A DNA stretch of 64,000 nt from Salinibacterium sp. G-O1 (lineage in GTDB: Bacteria > Actinomycetota > Actinomycetes > Actinomycetales > Microbacteriaceae). Made by a program: the position numbers and the translations under genes. Positions 24,383-34,831 of the stretch are shown one piece after another (positions within the stretch are counted from its first letter, which is position 1; each line of letters opens with the position of its first letter). Location of the stretch: NCBI RefSeq assembly GCF_030063305.1, contig NZ_JASISV010000004.1, forward strand, positions 62,001 to 126,000. The letters run 5' to 3'. Below the pieces are notes generated by a model. It made no database searches, was not told the DNA's origin, and worked only from the letters and a program-made list of their open reading frames with translations.

Positions 24383-26164
24383 CTAGTTGGCGGGCTTGTC
24401 CGGTGCGTCGGGAGCATCCACGTCGGCAGCAGCGCCCGGTGTCACCAGCGCGCCGGCCGTGTCCGCGGCGTTCTGGGCGAGCAGGGCTGCCTCGTTGTCC
24501 GCGTTCTCCTGCAGGGCCGACTTCGCGCGCAGCGGGGTCGCCTTGAGGAAGAAGCTCAGGATGAACGCCACAACGACCACAATCAACGCAACCCAGTAGA
24601 TGGTCACTGTCGCATTGCTGAACCCCTCGAGGAACGGGGCCGCGAGCCGCGGGTCCGAGCCGTTGAGGAAGGACGTGTCACCGTCGAGTGCGCTTCCGAG
24701 GCCGCTCGGATCCTGGAGCAGCCCGAGGATTTGCGTGTTCGAGCTGTCGCTCAGCACCTCCGGATCGGCCGTCGCTGCGGCGATCCCATCCTGCACCGAC
24801 TTGCTCGAGAAGGCGGCGGCGATCGTCTCAGGGATGCGTGAGAACAGCACCGAGAACAGCACGGCCACACCCAGCGTTCCACCGATCTGGCGGAAGAAGG
24901 TCGACGAGCTTGTCGCCACACCGATATCGCGCGGGCCGACGGCATTCTGTGACGCGATGGTCAGCGTCTGCATGAGCTGGCCGAGGCCGAGACCGATGAA
25001 GAACATGCCGATCATGATCCAGATGAGTGGCTTGTCAGCGGTGAGGAAGGTGAGCCAGAAGAACCCGATCACCATGAACGCGGTGCCGGTCTTCGGGAAC
25101 ATTCCGTACTTTCCGGTGCGCGCGATCAGCTGGCCGCTCACGATCGACGAGATCATGAGTCCCAGGATCATCGGCAGCATCAGGAAGCCGCTCTCGGTGG
25201 GGGTCGCGCCCTCGACAAGCTGCAGATACAGCGGGATGGTCATCATCGCGCCGAACATACCGAAACCGACCAGCACACCGATGATGGTGGCCATGCGGAA
25301 GGTCGCGTTCTTGAACAGTTTGAGCGGGATCAGCGCGTCGTCGCCCATGAGTTTCTCGCTCAGGATGAACGCGGCGATACCGAGTCCACCGATGACATAG
25401 CTCAGGATGGCGGGGGTGGAGTCCCAGCCCCACTCGCGGCCCTTCTCGGCGACGAGCAGCAGCGGAACCAGCGCGATGACGACGGTCGCGGCGCCCCACC
25501 AGTCGATGCGCACCGCGTGACGGGTGTGCGGGATGTGCAGGAAACGCATGACGATCGCCAGCGCGACGAGCCCGATGGGAAGGTTGATGAGGAACACCCA
25601 TCGCCATCCCGTGACGAAGAGGATTTCGGGGGTGCCAGCCAGCAGGCCACCGATGAGCGGGCCGATGACACTGGAGATTCCGAAGACGGCGAGGAAGTAC
25701 CCCTGGTATTTGGCGCGTTCACGCGGAGCGAGGATGTCACCCATGATGGCCAACGGGAGCGCCATGAGTCCACCGGCGCCGAGTCCCTGAAGGGCGCGGA
25801 AGATGGCGAGCTGGTACATCGAGTCAGCAAAGCCCGCAGCAACCGAACCGATGAGGAAGATGACGATGGCGATGATGAACAGCGGCCGGCGGCCGAAGAT
25901 GTCGCTGAGCTTGCCGTAGATCGGCGTGGCGATCGTCGAGGTGATCAGGTACGCGGTGGTGACCCAGGCCTGCAGTGCCAGCCCGTCGAGGTCGTCGGCG
26001 ATGGTACGCATGGAGGTGCCGACGATTGTCTGGTCGAGCGCAGACAGGAACATCCCCGCCATGAGGCCGAAGATGACGAACAGGATCTGCCGGTGGGTCA
26101 TCACTCCGCCAGCGTCCGCTATGGCTCGGGCCTGCTGTTTGCCCTTTGATTCGACGCGTGTCAT
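24383..26164 (-). CDS. MFS drug exporter, DHA2 (EmrB/QacA) type
   Basis: 593 residues, 14 predicted membrane segments, as usual for DHA2. Motif A-like LSDIFGRRP follows segment 2, and LDQTIVGTSMRTIADDLDG in segment 1 is the DHA2 signature. The long extracytoplasmic loop near the C-terminus and an Ala/Asp-rich cytosolic tail are typical of actinobacterial members. ATG 26164 follows GAGG; the longer in-frame start at 26308 would place the predicted promoter inside the gene. The substrate is unknown, probably hydrophobic toxicants. A terminator follows the gene. Confidence 0.88.
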   Translation of the reverse strand: MTRVESKGKQQARAIADAGGVMTHRQILFVIFGLMAGMFLSALDQTIVGTSMRTIADDLDGLALQAWVTTAYLITSTIATPIYGKLSDIFGRRPLFIIAIVIFLIGSVAAGFADSMYQLAIFRALQGLGAGGLMALPLAIMGDILAPRERAKYQGYFLAVFGISSVIGPLIGGLLAGTPEILFVTGWRWVFLINLPIGLVALAIVMRFLHIPHTRHAVRIDWWGAATVVIALVPLLLVAEKGREWGWDSTPAILSYVIGGLGIAAFILSEKLMGDDALIPLKLFKNATFRMATIIGVLVGFGMFGAMMTIPLYLQLVEGATPTESGFLMLPMILGLMISSIVSGQLIARTGKYGMFPKTGTAFMVIGFFWLTFLTADKPLIWIMIGMFFIGLGLGQLMQTLTIASQNAVGPRDIGVATSSSTFFRQIGGTLGVAVLFSVLFSRIPETIAAAFSSKSVQDGIAAATADPEVLSDSSNTQILGLLQDPSGLGSALDGDTSFLNGSDPRLAAPFLEGFSNATVTIYWVALIVVVVAFILSFFLKATPLRAKSALQENADNEAALLAQNAADTAGALVTPGAAADVDAPDAPDKPAN

Positions 26165-26265
26165 TGATCCTCGTTCAGGTGTAGTCGTGCAGACAGTCAG
26201 AAGCTGCGGGGAGAGTAAACGGAGGATCCGCGGCGCACACACGCTCCACGATCTCTCCAGAATAA

Positions 26266-26310
26266 TTGCGCAGACTGCAAAGTTATACCTGATGCATGAT
26301 TCTCGCAAGT
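26266..26310 (-). promoter_or_regulatory. Possible promoter and operator of the exporter gene
   Basis: On the minus strand TTGCGA (about 26308-26303) and TATAAC (26287-26282), spaced 15 bp, resemble -35 and -10 boxes. Directly downstream, TTGCAGTCTGCGCAA (26280-26266) has inverted TTGC/GCAA ends. No regulator gene is adjacent. Low certainty because the spacer is short. Confidence 0.3.
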
Positions 26311-26410
26311 CGGAAATCGAGACCGCGACAACTTATGGATCTGCCATGAGTGGCCCTCGGGAGAGCCGATTTCGGGATGGCCCCCGACGGCACCGTGGCA
26401 CCATGGCACC

Positions 26411-27316
26411 ATGACTTCCCCATACGCCGCTCGACGTTTGGGCCTCTCTGCCGCCGTGCTCGGCGTCGTGGCCGGCGTGACTGCGCTCGTGGTTATCCTG
26501 TCGCCCCTGGCATCATCCCCGTCATCGGACCAGCCGGAAGAGGTCTCCGCAGCAGTCGCCGCGGTGCCTGGAATCAGCTCGGTCAGTGCCTTGGCAGGAT
26601 CTCTCTCCGGCGGAGAATCGATCGTCATCGCCGGCACTGCGCTGGACGCCGTATCGGATGTAACGTTCGGCGGCGTGCCAGCGGCCGCCGTCACCGTGCT
26701 GGACAGTGGAAGCCTTACCGTGACAGTGCCGGCGAGCACCGACTATCAGGCGGCCACCGTTGCCGTCGAAGTCATCGCGGATTCCACGGCGGTACCGTCT
26801 GCGACCACCCTCGAGTACACCTACGAAGCCTCCACCGCGGTGGATCGCCAGATGCAGTACCTCATGGCGCACTGGGACGACTACAACGTTGCCGACTTCG
26901 GCGATCTGAACTCGGTTGGCGGAGACTGCGCCAATTTCGCGAGCCAATCCCTGCTGGAGCGCGGCTGGACCATGACTGACGACTGGTACAACTACGACGC
27001 GGGAGCCGACTGGAGCGGTGCGTGGGGATACGTACCGAGCTTCGAGAACTGGCTCACGGCGAACCCCCAACTCGGTGCCACTGTGTTGACCCTGGACGAG
27101 CGGTCGCAGGTGAAGGTCGGCGACCTCGCCGTCTTCGACTGGAATGACAACGACTACCTCGACCACATTCAGGTTGTCTCCTCGGTGACGACAGTGGATG
27201 GAGTGATCAAGATCGAGATGGTCGGTCACAACCTCGACACGAACTACCGCGACCTTGACGAGACCATCACGGTTGACCACCCCGGCGCGACCGGACACTT
27301 CTGGAGCATTCCTTAG
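26411..27316 (+). CDS. Exported IPT/TIG-domain protein with C-terminal amidase-like domain
   Basis: 301 residues. A hydrophobic segment (residues 9-30, LGLSAAVLGVVAGVTALVVI) is a signal peptide or anchor. Residues about 55-130 look like an IPT/TIG Ig-like fold (GGESIVIAGTALDAVSDVTFGG). Residues about 145-300 match the putative amidase domain type: RQMQYLMAHWDDYN, then the likely nucleophile in GGDCANFASQ and the His in YLDHIQVVS. Such proteins act on the cell surface, probably on peptidoglycan peptides. It is followed by a VanY-type peptidase gene on the same strand 31 bp later, which supports a wall role. Confidence 0.8.
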   Translation: MTSPYAARRLGLSAAVLGVVAGVTALVVILSPLASSPSSDQPEEVSAAVAAVPGISSVSALAGSLSGGESIVIAGTALDAVSDVTFGGVPAAAVTVLDSGSLTVTVPASTDYQAATVAVEVIADSTAVPSATTLEYTYEASTAVDRQMQYLMAHWDDYNVADFGDLNSVGGDCANFASQSLLERGWTMTDDWYNYDAGADWSGAWGYVPSFENWLTANPQLGATVLTLDERSQVKVGDLAVFDWNDNDYLDHIQVVSSVTTVDGVIKIEMVGHNLDTNYRDLDETITVDHPGATGHFWSIP

Positions 27317-27347
27317 CGAGCTGACCGTGGCCGCCTAGGATCGGTTC

Positions 27348-28201
<854 letters not shown>

Positions 28202-28214
<13 letters not shown>

Positions 28215-28792
28215 GCGACGGCACTGCTCCGCACCGCTGACCGCGTCACGGCCACGGCCATGAGCGCGAAGCCTGCCGCGAGGAGGACCATCGCCACCGT
28301 GCCGAGACCAGGATAGATGTGGCCCTGCTGCACGAGGATCGCCCCAACCGAGGCGAGGATCGCGCCCGGCAGCGCCACGACACCCGCGACGCGGAACGCC
28401 GCAGCTCCGGCGACGACGCATCCGGCGACCAGGCTCACCACGCCGATGCTGCCCAGAGCGCGAGCGATCGCGAAAACCGAGCCGGTGACGTCGGAGTGGC
28501 CGGCGAGCACCAGCGCACCGCCCGCGACCCCGGCGAGGATGTCGAGGGCCGTGTAGAAGATGGCGAAACCGTAGCCGAACAGCGCCGCAATCCGAGCCCA
28601 CCACACGCCGGCCTTGCGCGCGATCAGCCAGCGCGCGAGGCCGATCAGCGGAAAGATCGGAATCAGGATGAGGTGCATGTTGCGCCAGTGTTCCGCGCTC
28701 GCCGCCGTGAGGTGCCCGGGGTGGGTGAGGCCCACGAAGGCGCACGCCACCGCGGGCAGTGCGACGAGCAGCACCAGGGTGCGGCGACTCAT
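28202..28792 (-). CDS. Multi-pass membrane protein of unknown function
   Basis: 196 residues with about six hydrophobic segments (first: [18 protein letters not shown], then LTHPGHL). The segment [20 protein letters not shown] carries a conserved-looking His. I recognise no catalytic motif or family. Its start overlaps the pgm stop by 4 nt on the same strand, suggesting co-transcription with pgm, although no functional link is evident. The 3' end overlaps the convergent VanY gene. Confidence 0.65.
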
Positions 28793-30408
28793 CCCGCGAG
28801 TGCTGTATCCACGATCGACTTCGCCTCGGCCTGCACCTGCAGGAGGTGCTCTGGGCCCTTGAACGATTCCGCGTAGATCTTGTACACGTCCTCGGTGCCG
28901 CTCGGGCGGGCGGCGAACCAGGCGAACTCGGTCGTCACCTTCACGCCGCCGACCGCTGCGCCGTTGCCCGGTGCTTCCGAAAGTCTGGCCGTGATCGGGT
29001 CGCCAGCGAGCTCGGTGGCCGTGATCGCGGCACCACTCAGCTTGCCGAGCCTGGCCTTCTGCTCCTTGGATGCCGCGGCATCCACTCGCTCATAGGCGGG
29101 GTCGCCGAACTCTTCGACCAGCTCCGCGTAGAGCTGCGACGGAGTCTTGCCCGTCACCGCGAGGATCTCGCTCGCGAGCAGCGCCAGCAGGATGCCGTCT
29201 TTGTCGGTCGTCCAGGCCGTGCCGTCTTTGCGCAGGAAGCTCGCGCCGGCGCTCTCCTCGCCGCCGAACCCCACCGAGCCGTCGATGAGGCCGGTAACGA
29301 ACCACTTGAAGCCGACCGGGACCTCCCACAGCTCACGGCCGAGCGACGCGGCCACCCTGTCGATCATGGAGCTCGAGACGAGGGTCTTGCCGATCGCGGC
29401 ATCCTGACGCCAGCCGTCGCGGTGGGTGTACAGGTACCGGATGGCCACGGCCAGGTAGTGGTTGGGATTCATCAGGCCGCCATCGGGGGTGACGATGCCG
29501 TGGCGGTCGGCGTCTGCGTCGTTGCCGGTGAGGATGTCGTACTCGTTGCGTCGGGCGACGACGGAGGCCATGGCCGATTTGGACGACGGATCCATGCGGA
29601 TCTTGCCATCCCAGTCGAGTGTCATGAACGACCAGGCCGGATCGACCAGCGGGTTCACGACCGTCAGGTTCAGGTCGTACTTCTCGGCGATCGCCTTCCA
29701 GTAGTTCACGCTGGCGCCACCGAGCGGGTCTGCCCCGATGCGAATGCCAGCCCCACGGATGGCGTCGACGTCGATGATGTTTTCGAGGTCGTCGACGTAG
29801 TTGCCGCGGAAGTCGTAGGTCTCCACCGCACTCGGCTCGGCGCGCTTCACATCGTGGCTGCCCTCGGCGATGATCGCGTTCGCGCGATCGGCAATCCAGC
29901 CTGTCGCGTCGCTGTCTGCTGGCCCGCCGTGCGGGGGGTTGTACTTGAAGCCGCCATCGCGGGGTGGGTTGTGGCTCGGCGTGATGATGATGCCGTCGGC
30001 CAGGTCGCCGTGACCCTCAGCGTTGTACTTGATGATCGCGTGGCTGAGGGCGGGAGTGGGTACGTAGTCGTCGAACTCGTCGACGAGGGCCCGGACACCG
30101 TTCGCCTCGAGCACCTCAAGCGCCGTCGTCTCTGCAGGTCGCGAGAGGCCGTGGGTGTCGCGGCCGACAAACAGCGGCCCCGTGGTCCCCTGCGACGCGC
30201 GGTACTCGACGATCGCCTGGGTGATGGCGGCGATGTGCACCTCGTTGAACGCGGTGTCGAGCGACGAGCCGCGATGCCCGCTCGTGCCGAACACGACGCG
30301 CTGCTCGGGGATCGAGACATCCGGAACAAGTTTGAAATAGGCCTGCACCAGATCGTGCACGTTGATGAGGTCGGATGGCTGGGCGGCGGTGCCTGCGCGA
30401 TCATTCAT
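28789..30408 (-). CDS. pgm: Phosphoglucomutase (alpha-D-glucose-1,6-bisphosphate type)
   Basis: 539 residues, close to the 546 of E. coli Pgm. The phosphoserine loop is [17 protein letters not shown], the metal loop is [12 protein letters not shown] (DxDxD-like), the sugar-specificity loop is [10 protein letters not shown] and the phosphate loop is [12 protein letters not shown]. It interconverts glucose-1-phosphate and glucose-6-phosphate for glycogen, UDP-glucose and wall precursor metabolism. ATG 30408 follows TGAGGG. It is divergent from pheA with a very short gap of 35 bp. Confidence 0.95.
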   Translation of the reverse strand: MNDRAGTAAQPSDLINVHDLVQAYFKLVPDVSIPEQRVVFGTSGHRGSSLDTAFNEVHIAAITQAIVEYRASQGTTGPLFVGRDTHGLSRPAETTALEVLEANGVRALVDEFDDYVPTPALSHAIIKYNAEGHGDLADGIIITPSHNPPRDGGFKYNPPHGGPADSDATGWIADRANAIIAEGSHDVKRAEPSAVETYDFRGNYVDDLENIIDVDAIRGAGIRIGADPLGGASVNYWKAIAEKYDLNLTVVNPLVDPAWSFMTLDWDGKIRMDPSSKSAMASVVARRNEYDILTGNDADADRHGIVTPDGGLMNPNHYLAVAIRYLYTHRDGWRQDAAIGKTLVSSSMIDRVAASLGRELWEVPVGFKWFVTGLIDGSVGFGGEESAGASFLRKDGTAWTTDKDGILLALLASEILAVTGKTPSQLYAELVEEFGDPAYERVDAAASKEQKARLGKLSGAAITATELAGDPITARLSEAPGNGAAVGGVKVTTEFAWFAARPSGTEDVYKIYAESFKGPEHLLQVQAEAKSIVDTALAG

Positions 30409-30443
30409 GCCCTCAGTCTGGCACTCGCCCCGCCGATACACTC

Positions 30444-31403
30444 ATGTTCATGCCAGATAGTGCCAACCCCATGACTGCCGCCCCGGAGACGTACAGCTAC
30501 CTGGGCCCGGCAGGCACCTTTACCGAGGCGGCGCTCAAACAGGTGCCCGCCGCCGTCGGTAAGTCGTGGCACTCCGTGAACAACGTGGGCGAGGCGCTGG
30601 ACGACGTGGTCACCGGGCGTTCCGTGGCCGCCATGATCGCGATGGAGAACTCCATCGAGGGTGGCGTGAGTGCCACGCAGGACGCCCTGGCGAGCATCCC
30701 GCACCTGCGGATCATCGGCGAATATCTCGTGCCCGTCAATTTCGTGCTCGTCGCCCGGCCGGGAACGGCGCTCGCCGACGTGAAGGTGGTCAACGCGCAT
30801 CCTGTCGCCTACGCCCAGACGCACCTCTGGCTCGATGCCAACCTTCCGAGCCACGGGCACATCCCGTCCACCTCGAACGTCGCCGCCGCGGCATCCCTGC
30901 TGCAGAATGACCTCGCCGACGCGGCGGTGGCGCCTCCCGGCATCACCGACCATCACGACCTGGTCGTGCTCGCCGAGGGGATCGGCGACAACCCGAACGC
31001 GGTCACCCGGTTCGTGCTGGTGTCGCGCATCGCCGAGCTTCCGGAGCCGACCGGCAGCGACAAGACCTCGATCATCGCGGAGCTTCCGGATGACACGGCC
31101 GGCCGCCTCCTCGACATGCTCGAGCAGTTCGCCACCCGCGGCGTGAACATGAGCCTGCTGGAGTCGCGCCCCATCGGCGACGCCCTCGGCCGCTACAGGT
31201 TCGTCATCGACCTCGACGGTCACATCCTCGATGAGAGGGTCGCGGATGCCCTGCTCGGGCTCAAGCGATTCAGCCCCCGTGTCACGTTCCTCGGCAGCTA
31301 CCCTCGCGCAGACAAGATGCCGATCCAGGTCAGCCCGCGCTACGACAACGACGCCTTCGTGGACGCCCGGGACTGGCTGCGCGGGCTCATCGCGGGGGAG
31401 TAG
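30444..31403 (+). CDS. pheA: Prephenate dehydratase
   Basis: About 319 residues. The N-terminal dehydratase domain begins YSYLGPAGTFTEAAL and contains AMENSIEGGVSATQDAL. The C-terminal ACT domain includes GVNMSLLESRP, the ESRP motif that binds phenylalanine for feedback inhibition. It converts prephenate to phenylpyruvate. Starts at 30444, 30450 or 30471 are possible; none has a clear ribosome site, so the mRNA may be leaderless or nearly so. The end runs into a GCC-rich tract and the hairpin repeat copy B. Confidence 0.93.
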   Translation: MFMPDSANPMTAAPETYSYLGPAGTFTEAALKQVPAAVGKSWHSVNNVGEALDDVVTGRSVAAMIAMENSIEGGVSATQDALASIPHLRIIGEYLVPVNFVLVARPGTALADVKVVNAHPVAYAQTHLWLDANLPSHGHIPSTSNVAAAASLLQNDLADAAVAPPGITDHHDLVVLAEGIGDNPNAVTRFVLVSRIAELPEPTGSDKTSIIAELPDDTAGRLLDMLEQFATRGVNMSLLESRPIGDALGRYRFVIDLDGHILDERVADALLGLKRFSPRVTFLGSYPRADKMPIQVSPRYDNDAFVDARDWLRGLIAGE

Positions 31404-31484
31404 CCGCGCCGCGCCGCCGCACTCCCGCCGCGCCGCCGCCGCTCCTGCCGCCGCGCCGCGCCGCCGCGCTCCCACCACCTCCGC
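31404..31484. repeat. GCC/GCG low-complexity tract before hairpin copy B
   Basis: Imperfect CGCCGC/GCGCCGCC repeats fill the gap between the pheA stop and the 58-bp repeat. No coding or regulatory signal is recognised. The sequence is of the kind expected from slippage beside a structured element. Confidence 0.6.
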
Positions 31485-31542
31485 CGAGACCTCCACTTCT
31501 GCTGGGTCCAGCAGCGTGCAGGCAGCAGAAGTGGAGGTCTCG
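31485..31542 (+). repeat. 58-bp hairpin repeat, copy B (perfect 20-bp arms)
   Basis: Left arm CGAGACCTCCACTTCTGCTG (31485-31504), 18-nt loop (31505-31522), right arm CAGCAGAAGTGGAGGTCTCG (31523-31542): all 20 pairs match. It ends 4 bp from the stop codon of the DUF559 gene. The loop sequence is unrelated to the loops of copies A and C. Confidence 0.92.
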
Positions 31543-31546
31543 ATGC

Positions 31547-32443
31547 TCACCGCCCCGAGAGCACCCGCTGGATGCGGGCGACCAGCTCGGTCGGGTTCCG
31601 GAGGTCGTCCACGTTTATCTCCATCACGTACCAACCGGCGGCTTCGAGCTGCGAGCGTCGGGTCATGTCCTTGCGCCATTGACGCGCCGTCCGGTGGTAG
31701 TCGCCCTGGTACTCCAGCACCACCTTTTTTTCGGGGAACGCGAGATCCAGCCGCACATTGCGCCCGGTTTCGGTGGAGACGACGACGTAATTGACCGCGA
31801 AATCCCGGATGCCGGCGAGCGTCAGGATGACCCGGAGGTGCGACTCCTGCCGCGACTCGGCGCGAGCGTCCAGCAGGTCGACGGCCTGGGTTGCGGTGCG
31901 AAAACCGCGGCAGCCCCGCCGCTGGAGGGTGCGCTCACGCAGATCCTCCAGTGAGCACAGTGGAGTACGCCAATGGATGAAATAGTCGCCGACGGCAACG
32001 AGGTCCTCGAGCGCCAGCTGGGTGCTGAGGTCGATCCACGTGCGCGCGGCGGTCGTATGCCTGACCGCTCCCCGCGAGGTGATGTCGGCGGGCGCGATAA
32101 CGGTCCGATGGCCGAGAATCCCCGCAGCGTGGGGCGCGCGGCTCGGATGTGGTGCCGAGACATCCAGCTCAGGTCGGTGCTCGAGCGCCAGCGGCAACGG
32201 GGCGCCGAGGATCAGGGCAGCCGTGGCATGGCTGAAATACAGCTCGGGAGCGAGCCGGACGGCGAACATCGCGCACCGGTCAAGCAGGGTCGAGGGGCCG
32301 CCGCGCCGAATACCCCACACCGTGCGGTCGAGATCGCTCGCGCGGAGGCGTGCCGGCGACAGTCCCGATCCGGCGACGGCGAACGGCCGCCCAGCGAGGT
32401 GGGGAGGAAGCGGCGCAGGATGCATCGGCCGATGATCCCGCAT
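31547..32443 (-). CDS. DUF559 / Vsr-like nuclease-fold protein with N-terminal AbiEi-like region
   Basis: 298 residues. The N-terminal two thirds (for example VWGIRRGGPSTLLDRCAMF and YFSHATAALILGAPLP) resemble the winged-helix and linker part of actinobacterial AbiEi/DUF559 proteins. The C-terminal domain (about 195-298) has the endonuclease-like pattern: Glu196/Glu200 in ESRQESHLR, Asp233 in RLDLAFPEKK, and Glu244-Tyr-Gln in VVLEYQGDYH, with a late WYVMEINVDDL strand. Family function is not established; a nuclease or DNA-binding role is inferred from the fold. The gene is bracketed by two copies of the 58-bp hairpin repeat in the same orientation, 4 bp after its stop and 37 bp before its start. 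Start 32443 or the ATG at 32425. Confidence 0.8.
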   Translation of the reverse strand: MRDHRPMHPAPLPPHLAGRPFAVAGSGLSPARLRASDLDRTVWGIRRGGPSTLLDRCAMFAVRLAPELYFSHATAALILGAPLPLALEHRPELDVSAPHPSRAPHAAGILGHRTVIAPADITSRGAVRHTTAARTWIDLSTQLALEDLVAVGDYFIHWRTPLCSLEDLRERTLQRRGCRGFRTATQAVDLLDARAESRQESHLRVILTLAGIRDFAVNYVVVSTETGRNVRLDLAFPEKKVVLEYQGDYHRTARQWRKDMTRRSQLEAAGWYVMEINVDDLRNPTELVARIQRVLSGR

Positions 32444-32480
32444 CGAGCGACACTGTCGGCCGAATCATCCACACCGCAAT

Positions 32481-32538
32481 CGAGACCTCCACTTTTGTGG
32501 CCTGGACGCTCGTGGAGACAGCAGAAGTGGAGGTCTCG
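32481..32538 (+). repeat. 58-bp hairpin repeat, copy C
   Basis: Left arm CGAGACCTCCACTTTTGTGG (32481-32500), 18-nt loop, right arm CAGCAGAAGTGGAGGTCTCG (32519-32538), identical to the right arms of A and B. The left arm has two U.G pairs and one mismatch in plus-strand RNA. It lies between the DUF559 start and the end of the lipid-kinase gene, 4 bp from the latter's stop codon. Confidence 0.9.
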
Positions 32539-32542
32539 GCGC

Positions 32543-33526
32543 TCAGGCCGCGGGCACGCGAACCGTGAGGGCGCGGTGGTCGACCCACGCGTGCACGCTC
32601 TTGGCCTCGCCAAACTCGTCGCCGTCGAGCTGGAACTCCTGCGGAGTCTCCACCGTCATCTGCAGGGACTTGCCCGTGACGTAGGTCACATCCCGCACGT
32701 CCACCGACAGGTCGATGATTTTTCGGCCGATGGCAGACTTTCGCAGCACGCCGTTTTCCCACGCGATCTTGCGCCAGACCATCGCCCAGCCAAAAGGTCC
32801 CCGGGGGCGCAGGGCGGCGACGTCGAGGATGCCGTCGTCGGGTTTCGCCTCCGGCATGAGCAGCAGACCGCCCGGCAGCAGGCCGCAATTGCCGATCATG
32901 ATCGAGTGCGCCTTGATGGATTTCTCGGGGTCGTCGTCGATCCGATACGTGAGCTTCACCGGCTTCAGTTCGGGCAATGAGCGCGCGATTCCGTCGACGT
33001 AGGCCAGCCAGCCAACGGCCTTCTTCAGCGCGGTGCTGGTGTTTTTGATCATCTTCGCGTCGAGGCCGAGCCCCGCCATGACCATAAACGCGTGTTCCTC
33101 CGAGTGGCCATCGTCGCGCACAATTCTCGCCATCCCGACGTCGATCACGCGGTCTTCGCCGCCGAAGGCAGTCGCCACACTCGCGCCAAGATCCGACAGG
33201 GGCAGCTCGAGGTTTCGCGCCAGCAGGTTGCCGGTTCCGGAGGGAAGCAGCGCGAGAGCGATCCCCGAGCCGCGAAGGCCCTCGGCGACAGCGCGGACAG
33301 TACCGTCGCCGCCGGCGGCAAGCACAACGCTCGCGCCCCGCCGGATGGCGCTGGCTGTGGCACCCTGGCCGGCATCCTGAAGCGACGTCTCGAACCACGC
33401 TGTCTTCGCCCAGCCGTGAGCCTCTTCGGCCGCGTCGACGGAGGCTCTCAGCTTCCTGATGTCGACCTTGATGGGATTGAAGACCACCGCAGCCCGCTTT
33501 TTGCGCTTGCGGAGGGCATTGTTCAC
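32543..33526 (-). CDS. Diacylglycerol/lipid kinase family protein (YegS/DgkB-like)
   Basis: About 327 residues. The nucleotide-binding domain starts AAVVFNPIKVDIRKLRA and has the signature VVLAAGGDGTVRAVAEGL and the glycine-rich ALLPSGTGNLLARNL. The second domain contains FMVMAGLGLDAKMI and DDGILDVAAL. Enzymes of this family phosphorylate diacylglycerol or related lipids. The start is uncertain: GTG 33526 has AGGAG directly against it, and earlier in-frame starts would run into the divergent serS. Confidence 0.87.
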   Translation of the reverse strand: MNNALRKRKKRAAVVFNPIKVDIRKLRASVDAAEEAHGWAKTAWFETSLQDAGQGATASAIRRGASVVLAAGGDGTVRAVAEGLRGSGIALALLPSGTGNLLARNLELPLSDLGASVATAFGGEDRVIDVGMARIVRDDGHSEEHAFMVMAGLGLDAKMIKNTSTALKKAVGWLAYVDGIARSLPELKPVKLTYRIDDDPEKSIKAHSIMIGNCGLLPGGLLLMPEAKPDDGILDVAALRPRGPFGWAMVWRKIAWENGVLRKSAIGRKIIDLSVDVRDVTYVTGKSLQMTVETPQEFQLDGDEFGEAKSVHAWVDHRALTVRVPAA

Positions 33527-33565
33527 TCCTGCAACGCTACGGCACGGGCTGGGTAGGCTATACAG

Positions 33566-34831
33566 GTGATTGACCCCCAGCTTCTTCGCGAAAATCCGGA
33601 CTCCATTCGACACTCGCAACAGTTGCGAGGCTCATCTGTGACCCTCGTCGATGATGCGATTGCGGCCGACGCGAATCGCAGAACCACCATTCAGCAGTTC
33701 GAGAAGCTCCGCGCGGAACAGAACGCGTTCGGGCGCACCGTGGCGACTGCGCCGAAGGATGCCAAGAGAGCCCTTGTGCTGCAGGCTCAGGCGCTCGCCG
33801 CCCAGGTGAAAGACGCGCAGCAGAAGTCGGTCGAGGCCGAAGCCGAGTTCGTCAAATTCGTCGGAGCCATCGGCAACGTCACGATCGACGGTGTTCCCGG
33901 CGGCGGCGAGGAGGATTGGAACCTCGTTCGCGAGGTGGGCACGCCCGCGACCTTCGACTTCGAGCCTCGTGACCATGCCGACCTCGGCGAACTGCTCGGA
34001 GCGATCGACATCGCCCGCGGAGTGAAGGTGTCTGGCAGCCGGTTCTACTTCCTCAAGGGCGTCGGTGCGCGACTCGAGCTTGCGCTCATGAACATGGCGC
34101 TCGACAAGGCGATCACCGAGGGCTTCGTGCCTCTCATCACGCCAACGCTGGTTCGACCCGAGATCATGGCGGGCACCGGATTCCTCGGCGAGCACGCCGA
34201 CGAGATCTACTACCTGCCCGCCGACGACCTCTACCTGACGGGAACGAGTGAGGTGGCGCTCGCCGGCTACCACTCGGACGAGATCCTCGACCTCTCGGGC
34301 GGGCCCCTCCGCTATGCGGGCTGGTCGACCTGTTATCGCCGCGAGGCCGGCTCCGCTGGCCGCGACAACCGTGGCATCCTGCGCGTGCACCAGTTCAACA
34401 AGCTGGAGATGTTCAGCTACGTGCTTCCGGATGAGGCCGAGGCCGAGCACGAGCGGCTTCTCGCCTATCAGGAGTCGATGCTGCAGGCATGCGGCCTCAG
34501 CTATCGGGTCATCGACGTAGCGGCTGGCGATCTCGGTTCCAGCGCAGCGCGCAAGTTCGATGTCGAGGCCTGGGTGCCGACCCAGGGCGCGTACCGTGAG
34601 CTCACCAGCACGAGTAACTGCACGACATATCAGGCGAGGCGCCTCGACATTCGTCACCGCACAGAATCGGGCAAGACCGCTCCGGTCGCGACTCTCAACG
34701 GCACTCTTGCGACCACCCGCTGGCTCGTCGCCATCCTCGAGACCCACCAGCAGGCCGACGGTTCGGTGGTGGTTCCGGATGCCCTGCGCGGGTACCTCGG
34801 CGGCCTCGAGATCTTCGAGCCGATCGCATGA
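33566..34831 (+). CDS. serS: Seryl-tRNA synthetase
   Basis: 421 residues. The N-terminal antiparallel coiled-coil arm covers about residues 25-100. The class II core follows, with motif 2 [22 protein letters not shown] and motif 3 near [16 protein letters not shown] (each quoted in part). It charges tRNA-Ser, and two tRNA-Ser genes lie 0.9 and 2.5 kb downstream. The GTG at 33566 follows GGTAGGCTATACAG, where TAGGCT or TATACA could be a -10 box, so the transcript may be leaderless. It overlaps the HAD gene by 4 nt. Confidence 0.96.
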   Translation: MIDPQLLRENPDSIRHSQQLRGSSVTLVDDAIAADANRRTTIQQFEKLRAEQNAFGRTVATAPKDAKRALVLQAQALAAQVKDAQQKSVEAEAEFVKFVGAIGNVTIDGVPGGGEEDWNLVREVGTPATFDFEPRDHADLGELLGAIDIARGVKVSGSRFYFLKGVGARLELALMNMALDKAITEGFVPLITPTLVRPEIMAGTGFLGEHADEIYYLPADDLYLTGTSEVALAGYHSDEILDLSGGPLRYAGWSTCYRREAGSAGRDNRGILRVHQFNKLEMFSYVLPDEAEAEHERLLAYQESMLQACGLSYRVIDVAAGDLGSSAARKFDVEAWVPTQGAYRELTSTSNCTTYQARRLDIRHRTESGKTAPVATLNGTLATTRWLVAILETHQQADGSVVVPDALRGYLGGLEIFEPIA

